Origin: Candidatus Bathyarchaeota archaeon
Lineage (GTDB): Archaea; Thermoproteota; Bathyarchaeia; 40CM-2-53-6; RBG-13-38-9
Assembly: GCA_023144075.1 (NCBI GenBank)
Contig: JAGLGJ010000083.1
Location: 1-5,377 of the forward strand
Direction: 5' to 3'
Length of the DNA stretch: 5,377 nucleotides
Within the stretch, counting starts at the first letter, position 1. Each line of letters starts with the position of its first letter. Both the position numbers and the translations under genes were made by a program. Below, one piece after another: positions 1 through 5,239 of the stretch. The notes beneath the pieces are model-generated. The model did no database searches and was not told the origin of the DNA. It saw only the letters and a program-made list of their open reading frames with translations.

Positions 1-236
1 CTGGTACTACGACTACTGGTACTACCACAACTGAAACAACGACTGAGACTACTGAGACTACGAAGATTACTGAAACTACAGAGACTATCGAAGAATTTGA
101 CGATCCGCTAGCACCGGTTGGCGGATATGTGATGCCAGTAAATAAGCTATCAGTTATATCGCCGTATCTTGTTATCTTAGGAATGATTGCTTTTCTATTG
201 ACTATCTTAAAGATGAGTGTTCATCGTAAATACTAG
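1..236 (+). CDS. C-terminal end of a Thr-rich, membrane-anchored cell-surface protein (5' partial)
   Basis: The frame starting at base 3 stays open for 77 residues to a TAG at 234-236; the gene's start lies outside the window. Residues 1-28 are a low-complexity stalk of Thr runs broken by Gly, then Glu (GTTTT, ETTT, ETT units), the kind of sequence that is often O-glycosylated. A short acidic stretch follows (EEFDD, residues 30-34), then a P-VGGYVMPVNK segment (38-48). One hydrophobic helix spans about residues 49-69, and the protein ends in a basic tail, KMSVHRKY. This is the standard layout of an archaeal secreted or S-layer-associated protein held by a C-terminal helix with the tail in the cytoplasm. 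The GGYVxPVNK juxtamembrane segment resembles ones I associate with Bathyarchaeia and related archaea. The ectodomain that would give the function is missing, so binding, enzymatic or structural roles cannot be told apart. The gene converges on the Fe-S gene, 49 bp away. Confidence 0.85.
   Translation, partial: GTTTTGTTTTETTTETTETTKITETTETIEEFDDPLAPVGGYVMPVNKLSVISPYLVILGMIAFLLTILKMSVHRKY
3..86 (+). repeat. Degenerate ACT-rich tandem repeat encoding the Thr stalk
   Basis: Tandem codon-phased units shorten towards the membrane: two 15-base units (GTTTT), one 12-base unit (ETTT), then 9-base units (ETT, with one KIT variant), ending in ET. Because every unit is a multiple of three, gain or loss of a unit leaves the frame intact and only alters stalk length. 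The array is cut by the window edge, so its full copy number is unknown. Confidence 0.75.
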
Positions 237-242
237 AGTCAG

Positions 243-254
243 ATCTAAATAGAT
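243..254. terminator. Small AT-rich hairpin between convergent genes (weak candidate)
   Basis: The 12-base sequence ATCTAAATAGAT is a perfect inverted repeat with 5-bp arms, lying in the 49-bp gap where the surface-protein gene and the Fe-S gene converge. No clear U-run follows it on either strand, so a terminator role rests only on its position. It could equally be a chance AT-rich palindrome. Confidence 0.2.
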
Positions 255-285
255 TCTGTAACATCAGAGCTAACTATGGAATACC

Positions 286-1446
286 TTATTCCAAATATCC
301 AGTTAAGTTTTCGATTTTATCGATCATTCCTAGTGAGTATGCAAGAATATCTTGCACATCAAATACTCCTTTAATATCGTATGGCGCCGTTGAGTAAAGA
401 TTATGGAAACATGTAGGACACGATGTAATTACACCATCAACTTTTGAAACTATTACATCATCAAAGAAACTTTTGCATAGATCATTTCTTAGATCAGAAT
501 ATGGAACTCTAATTGTTCCTCCGCAACATTTTGAAAATTCTTTAGTTCGGTCCAATTCAACAAGTTCAACACCTTTAATCATCTTGAGGATATTTCTTGG
601 AGCATCGTAGACCTCAGCATATCTTCCAAGGTGGCATGGATCTTTATATGCTAATTTCATATTGACAGGTCGAGAAGGTTTGAGTAGGCCTTTGTTTAGA
701 GCTTCTTCCAATAATTGAGTTGAGTGTTTAACTTCAATTTTTGATGTTACCTTAAGTTGTTGAAGGTCATGTTTGAACGTGTTATAGCACATTGGGCATA
801 GTGTGATTATTTTTTTGACATTATGATCTTTTAGAATCTTAGCTGTTTTTAAGAGAACTTTTTCCGCCTCTTTTTTAAGACCGAGTTCTGCAAGATAATT
901 ACCGCAGCAAACTTCATCCTTCAAAACGGTGAATTTGATATTCATTTTTTCTAGGAGCTTAAACATTGTAGTTAATTGTTTAGGATAGACGTATTGTGCA
1001 ACACATCCCATGTATAGAATTGTGTCTGCTTTTTGCGGCAGTTTCATGATGGCTTCTTCAATTTCTTTGGATCTAGTTTTGGCAAGAATGTTATTTGTTT
1101 TCTTAATATTCTCAAGCATCTGCATGTGTTCTGGGAGAGGACCCTTCTTTTCATCTACTAGTTGGCATCTTACTTCTCTAATTATGTCTGTAACTTTTAC
1201 CAATCCCGGACAGATCTCTTCACAAGACTTGCACAGAGCACATGTATAGACGCGGTCAATCAATTTCTCATCAAGAGTGATTTTCCCCTCTCTTAAGAGC
1301 TGTACCGCCATCATTCTTCCTCTGGCGTTCCATGTCTCATTCTTTTTAGACTGGTAGATTGGGCATTGACTTCTGCAGTAGCTACATCTGAAACATTTGT
1401 TGAGTTGATATGTCAACTCTTTATCCAGTTTCGGTTTAAAGCTCAA
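286..1446 (-). CDS. GlcF/HdrD-like Fe-S oxidoreductase subunit with two 4Fe-4S motifs and two CCG domains
   Basis: A 386-residue soluble protein, about the usual length for GlcF/HdrD-like subunits. The N-terminus has two ferredoxin-type motifs: C18-x2-C21-x2-C24-x3-C28-P and C69-x2-C72-x2-C75-x3-C79-P. Two cysteine-rich CCG domains follow. The first is C148-x31-C180C181-x35-C217-x2-C220 and the second is C271-x35-C307C308-x34-C343-x2-C346, close to the spacing that binds the non-cubane 4Fe-4S clusters of HdrB/HdrD. Family knowledge suggests it takes electrons from the flavin subunit encoded just upstream and delivers them to a quinone, a thiol/disulfide or another carrier. No membrane helix is visible. 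The start is TTG at 1446-1444, 2 bp after the upstream stop; GAGG lies 10 nt before it, inside the end of the upstream gene. The next Met codons (residues 45-46) would remove the first cluster motif, which favours TTG. The acceptor cannot be named from sequence. Confidence 0.9.
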   Translation of the reverse strand: MSFKPKLDKELTYQLNKCFRCSYCRSQCPIYQSKKNETWNARGRMMAVQLLREGKITLDEKLIDRVYTCALCKSCEEICPGLVKVTDIIREVRCQLVDEKKGPLPEHMQMLENIKKTNNILAKTRSKEIEEAIMKLPQKADTILYMGCVAQYVYPKQLTTMFKLLEKMNIKFTVLKDEVCCGNYLAELGLKKEAEKVLLKTAKILKDHNVKKIITLCPMCYNTFKHDLQQLKVTSKIEVKHSTQLLEEALNKGLLKPSRPVNMKLAYKDPCHLGRYAEVYDAPRNILKMIKGVELVELDRTKEFSKCCGGTIRVPYSDLRNDLCKSFFDDVIVSKVDGVITSCPTCFHNLYSTAPYDIKGVFDVQDILAYSLGMIDKIENLTGYLE

Positions 1447-1448
1447 TT

Positions 1449-2831
1449 CTATGTGTCCTCTGGGAAGATCTTGTTTGGATTCAAGATGTTGTTAGGATCA
1501 AAAACTTGTTTCAACTTCTTCATGAGTTCTGTTTCTTTTGAGTCATGTTCTAATGGGAAAAATTTTCTCTTTAATACGCCAATACCGTGTTCGCCTGAAA
1601 TGGATCCTCCAAGATCTATTGCAGTCTGAAAAATGTCATCAGTAGCAGACATCGCCTTATCATATTCTTCCTGGTTACCCTCGTTATACAAGACATGTGG
1701 ATGAAGGTTCCCATCCCCCACGTGTCCAAAAGTTGGCACTATAGTATCATGCTTATTAGAAATTTCATGAATTCGACGTAACATCTCTGGTACTTTACTT
1801 ATCGGTACCGTGATGTCTTCTATGAGAATGGAAGTTTTTCCAAGAATAGCAAGGGCCTGAAACGCTTTCTTCCTGGCACTCCATAATTTCTCACTCTCTT
1901 CCTCTGTCTGAGAGACTTTAACTTCTATGACCCCTTCATTTCTGCAAATTTTTTCTGCCATGGTCATTCGCATGTCAACATCATTTCGTACTCCATCAAA
2001 TTCAATGATTAACATTGCACCTGATGGAGGGAATTTTATTTTGAGATATTCTGAGATGGTATCCATTGTAGTTTTGTCGAGAAGTTCTATTGCGGAGGGA
2101 TTCAGACCTTGAATCATTATCTTAAAGGATGCTATGCCAGCATCTTCTGGAGTTTTGAAATATGCTGTTGTAATCATTCTGGTCTCTGGTATTGCTGCCA
2201 TCTTAGCTCGAACCTTCGTTATTATTGCTAAGGTACCTTCTGACCCAGTCAATAGACCTGTTAAATTATAACCAGAAACACTCTTGCTTGTTTTTGATCC
2301 AGTGTTAATTATCTCTCCTGTTGGAAGCACAACTTCTAATGATAATACCCAATCATCAAAAGTGCCATATTTGACGGCATGTATGCCTCCAGCATTATTT
2401 GCGACACACCCACCAATAGTGCATGTGACCTCACTGGCGGGATCAGGTGGGAGGAATAAGTTATGTGATTTGAGAGCATCATTTATCTCTCTGATACTGA
2501 CACCAGCTTCAGCCAAGAATTGCAGATTATCTACATCTATTTCAAGGATCTTGTTCATTCTCTCGAGTGATAGAACAATACCTGGTTTTGTGGGAACCGG
2601 GCCTCCACTGAGACTACTTCCAGCTCCTCTTGGATAAATAGGGACTTTTGTATCGTTAGCAAAGATCATTATTTTGCTAATCTGTTCAGCATTAGTTGGC
2701 CAGACTACAACTTCTGCCATACCTCTAACTATTGTAGGATCACGTGAGTAGACCTCCAATTCGAGAGTGTCTGTAGAGATGTTTTCTGAACCGACGATAG
2801 TAGTGAGTCTATCAATGTATTCTTTTTTCAT
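1449..2831 (-). CDS. glcD: FAD-linked 2-hydroxyacid dehydrogenase, GlcD/D-lactate dehydrogenase family
   Basis: A 460-residue protein, full length for the family. The N-terminal PCMH-type FAD domain covers about residues 35-215, with PRGAGSSLSGG (67-77), TIGGCVANNAGG (138-149) and GYNLTGLLTGSEGTLAI (187-203). The C-terminal FAD-oxidase domain has FGHVGDGNLH (368-377), GGSISGEHGIG (408-418) and a family-typical end, DPNNILNPNKIF (445-456). By analogy with D-2-hydroxyglutarate dehydrogenase, His370, His377 and Glu413 would hold the substrate metal. It should oxidise a D-2-hydroxyacid (D-lactate, glycolate or 2-hydroxyglutarate) in the cytoplasm; motifs do not separate these substrates. Electrons probably pass to the Fe-S partner encoded 2 bp downstream. 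The start is ATG at 2831-2829. No good Shine-Dalgarno precedes it, but a TATA-like element lies about 28 bp upstream, so the gene may also be transcribed from its own promoter as a nearly leaderless mRNA. No transporter or regulator gene is next to it to reveal the substrate. Confidence 0.92.
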   Translation of the reverse strand: MKKEYIDRLTTIVGSENISTDTLELEVYSRDPTIVRGMAEVVVWPTNAEQISKIMIFANDTKVPIYPRGAGSSLSGGPVPTKPGIVLSLERMNKILEIDVDNLQFLAEAGVSIREINDALKSHNLFLPPDPASEVTCTIGGCVANNAGGIHAVKYGTFDDWVLSLEVVLPTGEIINTGSKTSKSVSGYNLTGLLTGSEGTLAIITKVRAKMAAIPETRMITTAYFKTPEDAGIASFKIMIQGLNPSAIELLDKTTMDTISEYLKIKFPPSGAMLIIEFDGVRNDVDMRMTMAEKICRNEGVIEVKVSQTEEESEKLWSARKKAFQALAILGKTSILIEDITVPISKVPEMLRRIHEISNKHDTIVPTFGHVGDGNLHPHVLYNEGNQEEYDKAMSATDDIFQTAIDLGGSISGEHGIGVLKRKFFPLEHDSKETELMKKLKQVFDPNNILNPNKIFPEDT

Positions 2832-2852
2832 TCTTAGGCATCCAGTGGACGC

Positions 2853-2887
2853 AAATTATAAAATTGTAAATTTGAATTGTATAATTT
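2853..2887. promoter_or_regulatory. AT-rich dyad element between gcvH-like and glcD-type genes (possible operator)
   Basis: Perfect 8-bp inverted arms AAATTATA (2853-2860) and TATAATTT (2880-2887) enclose a 19-bp spacer that itself contains the palindrome AAATTT (2868-2873). There is also a direct repeat AATTGTA at 2862-2868 and 2875-2881. The element overlaps the proposed TATA box, where a bound repressor would block transcription factor access. The region is very AT-rich, which raises the odds of chance symmetry. Confidence 0.35.
2856..2863 (-). promoter_or_regulatory. TATA-like box for the glcD-type gene, implying a near-leaderless transcript
   Basis: On the minus strand this reads TTTTATAA and is centred about 28 bp before the ATG at 2831. 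Archaeal TATA boxes sit about 26-27 bp ahead of the transcription start, so initiation would fall at or within a few bases of the ATG. The lack of a Shine-Dalgarno there fits this. The BRE is not convincing, and such AT-rich strings occur by chance. Confidence 0.4.
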
Positions 2888-2891
2888 AACA

Positions 2892-3326
2892 TCATTTATT
2901 TTGAAGATTTTCTTTTTCTTTTTTAGCCCATGTAGTCAACTGCTCAGTGGTATGAAGTAGATTCTTAAGGTCCTCCTCAAGGTTTGTAGGTTGAATCACA
3001 ACTGCCCATCCTTCGCCATAAGGATCTTTCACTATACTTGCAGGATTCTTTGTTAGAGAATCGTTAGACTCCACAATTGTCCCAGATATTGGAGATTTGA
3101 GTGGTCCAACCCATTTAGAGCTCTCCATAGTGCCAAAGCCTTTACCTTGAACAACTGTGGCGTTTTTTGGCTTCAATCTTATGAATATGATGTCTGAGGC
3201 CAGTTTAACGGCGATATCAGACAATCCAACACGGACTCTACCGTCAGACTCAATCTTTGCCCAACTTCTTCCATCCTCAAAATAATACAATTCCTCTGGA
3301 AGGTTAAAATCTTCTATCTTCACCAT
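2892..3326 (-). CDS. gcvH: Glycine-cleavage H-like lipoyl carrier protein
   Basis: From the ATG at 3326-3324 this is a 144-residue protein, slightly longer than typical H proteins. It opens with LPEELYYFED and follows the H-protein pattern closely: GLSDIAVK, FGTMESSKW, SPISGTIVESN and DPYGEGW. The Lys of ESSKW (residue 71 from this start) aligns with the lipoylated Lys of the classic ESVKA motif, so lipoylation is expected. In glycine cleavage the H protein shuttles aminomethyl and dihydrolipoyl groups between the P, T and L proteins. None of these is in the window; the cluster partners are instead a GlcD-type flavoprotein and an HdrD-like Fe-S protein. A redox-carrier role like that of lipoate-binding proteins in sHdr systems is therefore possible, but inferred. 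A GTG 12 bases upstream (3338-3336) is in frame, but the ribosome-binding site favours the ATG. The tail after about residue 115 is highly charged and probably helical. Confidence 0.88.
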   Translation of the reverse strand: MVKIEDFNLPEELYYFEDGRSWAKIESDGRVRVGLSDIAVKLASDIIFIRLKPKNATVVQGKGFGTMESSKWVGPLKSPISGTIVESNDSLTKNPASIVKDPYGEGWAVVIQPTNLEEDLKNLLHTTEQLTTWAKKEKENLQNK

Positions 3327-3333
3327 TCGAAAA

Positions 3334-3344
3334 ATCACTTCCCT
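3334..3344 (-). promoter_or_regulatory. Shine-Dalgarno that decides the gcvH-like start
   Basis: The minus strand reads AGGGAAGTGAT. Its AAGTGAT part matches AGGTGAT at six of seven bases, and 7 nt separate it from the ATG at 3326. The alternative GTG start lies inside this site, leaving no room for ribosome binding, so the ATG is preferred and four N-terminal residues should be dropped from the longer reading. Confidence 0.65.
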
Positions 3345-3393
3345 AAAAGACTAATACTCTTCTAGAGTTTTGCAATCTTAACTAAACGCTTTC

Positions 3394-3401
3394 TATTATA
3401 G
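3394..3401 (-). promoter_or_regulatory. TATA-like box upstream of the gcvH-like gene
   Basis: The minus strand reads CTATAATA. Initiation about 26 bp downstream would give a leader of roughly 45 nt carrying the Shine-Dalgarno at 3334-3344. It lies after the U8 tract that follows the methyltransferase gene, so it is well placed to start the three-gene cluster. No clear BRE is seen. Confidence 0.4.
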
Positions 3402-3448
3402 ATTCTGGTAATATTTTATCCAAAAATCATGCACGAAGTAAAGTGAAT

Positions 3449-3460
3449 TAAAAAAAATAT
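3449..3460 (-). terminator. U-rich terminator behind the RNA methyltransferase gene
   Basis: The complement of eight consecutive A (3450-3457) gives a U8 run in the minus-strand transcript, starting 10 bases after the TAA at 3470-3468. Archaeal RNA polymerase can terminate at such tracts without a GC-rich hairpin. Short inverted arms TGAAT (3444-3448) and ATTCA (3459-3463) flank the tract. It separates the methyltransferase from the redox cluster. Confidence 0.55.
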
Positions 3461-3467
3461 TCAGATT

Positions 3468-4805
3468 TTAATCGATTCGTTGGATTCGAGCTAGAAAGAA
3501 TCCTGCAGATTGATCCTTATGAGGATAAAATCGTCTAGTCTCAATAAGTTCTCTAAATCCCGGTGTACCCAAGGATGTCTTAATTGGGGCAAGTTTGAAA
3601 TTTGGAGTAGTTTTCAAGAATTTTTCAACTACTAATTCATTTTCCTCTTCGAGGATGCTACAAGTTGCATACACGATAATTCCTTTTTCTTTCAAATGTT
3701 TAGAAGCAACTTTTAACATTTCAAATTGTAATCTTGCAAGATTATCAATATGGTTAGGACGAATATGCCATTTCATCGATGGTGACCTAGCATAGATTCC
3801 CGTACCACTACATGGCGGATCAAGTAGAATCCTATCTGCATCAGTAATTAAAGGCAAAGCTTCATGAGCATCAGCAATTACTGGATCCGCTATGGTTCCC
3901 CCAACTCGTTGCAACTCTTTCTTCCACAATTTCATCCTACTATCTGACCTATCTATTGAGATGATTTTGCCCGTATCTTGCATAAGTTGAATTAATGAAG
4001 TGGTTTTAATCCCAGGGGCTGCACAGATGTCAAAGATCAATTGGCCAGGCTTTGCTTCAACTTCCAGACATGCCACTTGGCTTGTTATATCTTGGATTTG
4101 GAATAGTCCATCTCGATAGCTCTTGAGTGTCACCAGAGGTCTTCTCTTCTTAACGACTCTCCATAGATTTTCGACATTAGGAATCTTTTCAAGGATTACT
4201 CCTTTTTCCTCTAATTCTCTGATCCCATCCTCAGTTTCACATTTCAGAGAATTAATTTTAACACAAGTCGAAGGAAGCTCATTGTATGCCTTAAGAAGCT
4301 GAATAGCTTCATCTTCTCCAAAAAGTTTGAAACAATATTCAACAAACCATTCTTGATGAAACGTTTCTAAACTGATTCTAAGATTTTTCGACTCCTTGCT
4401 AATCATCTTTTTAAGATCGAAACCTAACACTTTCCCAAAAGCTTCCTCGATTGGATACAGTTCATTTCGACCAAGAATTCGTCGACCAGTCTTAATGAAT
4501 TCAAGAGCTTCGTTAAAATCAGCATTTCTAAAATGAACCCAATAGATGTAAATTCGAAGAAAATTTTTTACGCCAAGCTTACTTTCACCAAGGTTTTTTG
4601 GAGAGACAGCCCAGTTAGCGATATAGTCTATCACATTGAGTCTTCTTATAGTCTCAGTCATTAAACTGAATCCAAATCTCAAAGCTTTTTCATTGCGGAG
4701 CTTCAGCTGCCTAAAGGATCGATTGAACGCCTGTCTTTCACTTAGACCTTCAAGCTCCATCCAACTTAACGCTTCTACTGCGATCGTGATTGAATCATTC
4801 AGCAA
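3468..4805 (-). CDS. RsmB/NSUN-type RNA (cytosine-5) methyltransferase with N-terminal NusB-like helical region
   Basis: A 445-residue protein with the layout of RsmB-type enzymes: an all-helical NusB-like N-terminus (about residues 1-130), a linker and pre-catalytic region, and a Rossmann-fold methyltransferase domain from about residue 230. Visible motifs are the SAM loop FDICAAPGIKT (258-268), SIDRSD (283-288, acidic ribose contact), DPPCSGTG (329-336, Cys332) and ATCSILEEENE (380-390, Cys382). The end, FYPHKDQSAGFFLARI (426-441), is typical of the family. By family knowledge Cys382 attacks C6 of the target cytosine and Cys332 helps release the product. The substrate is rRNA or tRNA; which one cannot be read from sequence. 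The start is TTG at 4805-4803: an in-frame TAG ends 6 nt before it, AGGT sits 4 nt before it, and the next Met (residue 16) would cut into the first helix. The SAM loop has Ile where Gly is usual (PGGKT). It is a separate transcription unit from the redox cluster. Confidence 0.92.
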   Translation of the reverse strand: MLNDSITIAVEALSWMELEGLSERQAFNRSFRQLKLRNEKALRFGFSLMTETIRRLNVIDYIANWAVSPKNLGESKLGVKNFLRIYIYWVHFRNADFNEALEFIKTGRRILGRNELYPIEEAFGKVLGFDLKKMISKESKNLRISLETFHQEWFVEYCFKLFGEDEAIQLLKAYNELPSTCVKINSLKCETEDGIRELEEKGVILEKIPNVENLWRVVKKRRPLVTLKSYRDGLFQIQDITSQVACLEVEAKPGQLIFDICAAPGIKTTSLIQLMQDTGKIISIDRSDSRMKLWKKELQRVGGTIADPVIADAHEALPLITDADRILLDPPCSGTGIYARSPSMKWHIRPNHIDNLARLQFEMLKVASKHLKEKGIIVYATCSILEEENELVVEKFLKTTPNFKLAPIKTSLGTPGFRELIETRRFYPHKDQSAGFFLARIQRID

Positions 4806-4808
4806 TTT

Positions 4809-4825
4809 TACCTAGTAATACCTAG
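4809..4825 (-). repeat. 10-bp-spaced direct repeat at the RNA methyltransferase start
   Basis: On the minus strand CTAGGTA occurs twice, at 4825-4819 and 4815-4809, exactly 10 bp (about one helical turn) apart. The proximal copy supplies the AGGT that serves as the likely ribosome-binding site 4 nt before the TTG. The distal copy may be a duplicated Shine-Dalgarno or half of a protein-binding site. Confidence 0.4.
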
Positions 4826-4887
4826 ATGCAAGCTTTCATACAAATCAGTTCCGTGTGCTACACATTTTGTTTGCTGTAGACAGATGC

Positions 4888-4904
4888 ATTATGGCATTCA
4901 TAAT
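4888..4904. repeat. 6-bp inverted repeat (ATTATG / CATAAT, 5-base loop)
   Basis: ATTATG at 4888-4893 and CATAAT at 4899-4904 are perfect inverted arms around GCATT. It lies about 85 bp upstream of the leftward methyltransferase start, in the region where its promoter would be expected. It could be an operator half-site pair or a chance palindrome in AT-rich DNA. Confidence 0.3.
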
Positions 4905-5190
4905 ATCAAACCGATTGGTTGTGCTCCATTTTAGAGTCATAGTCTTGACTTGAAATCTGTAAAATTCTATAGGATTTTGACGGATAGTTCTCAAATTAAA
5001 ACGGGTAATTTTCGTGTTGTTTAGAATTACAATGATCTTAATGGTTTAGCTAGCTTAATACAAAGACCTTTTTTTCCATAGAGAACTTATCGTTGCTTAA
5101 CAACTATAACGAAAATAACTTCAAACAAACATGATACATAGATGTTATTTTGAAAATAGATATTTTTTCACTTCAGATAAAGAATCATAG

Positions 5191-5200
5191 TTCTATAAGA
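5191..5200 (+). promoter_or_regulatory. TATA-like box for the rightward SAM methyltransferase gene
   Basis: TTCTATAAGA resembles an archaeal TATA box. Initiation about 26 bp downstream (near 5222) would leave a leader of about 18 nt before the TTG at 5240. That leader includes AGTTGAT at 5228-5234, a six-of-seven match to AGGTGAT, 5 nt ahead of the start. Confidence 0.35.
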
Positions 5201-5239
5201 GATATGTATTATTTTGAAATTCATTATAGTTGATGACCA

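Larger units (their letters stand above)
4806..5239. other. Divergent intergenic region of about 430 bp without a recognisable gene
   Basis: Both strands are closed by frequent stops and no frame shows a protein-like composition; one 47-codon stop-free stretch at the left (+) has no usable start. I see no tRNA-like T-arm or acceptor pairing and no CRISPR-type repeat. What it does hold is the CTAGGTA repeat by the leftward start, a 6-bp inverted repeat at 4888-4904, a T7 run at 5067-5074 and a TATA-like box at 5191-5200 for the rightward gene. No convincing TATA box could be assigned to the leftward methyltransferase gene. Confidence 0.6.

Noticed and set aside
1..90. Short regular repeats that might suggest a CRISPR array
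   Set aside because: Units are 9-15 bases, codon-phased and without spacers, and they encode a Thr stalk in an open frame.
1010..2637. Several stop-free stretches of 60-117 codons on the plus strand opposite the Fe-S and FAD genes
   Set aside because: They are antisense shadows: the minus-strand frames carry complete, well-conserved domains, and the plus-strand products have no recognisable motif or ribosome-binding site.
2892..3326. Reading the H-like gene as part of a glycine cleavage operon
   Set aside because: No P-, T- or L-protein gene is in the window; the cluster partners are 2-hydroxyacid dehydrogenase and HdrD-like subunits, so the name gcvH reflects family only.
3595..3795. 66-codon plus-strand frame inside the RNA methyltransferase gene
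   Set aside because: It lies opposite the conserved motif IV-VI region; its composition follows from the antisense of that sequence.
4794..4934. 47-codon stop-free stretch (+) ending at a TAG near 4934
   Set aside because: The only ATG is near its end, there is no ribosome-binding site, the residues look random and Cys-rich, and it begins inside the antisense of the neighbouring gene.
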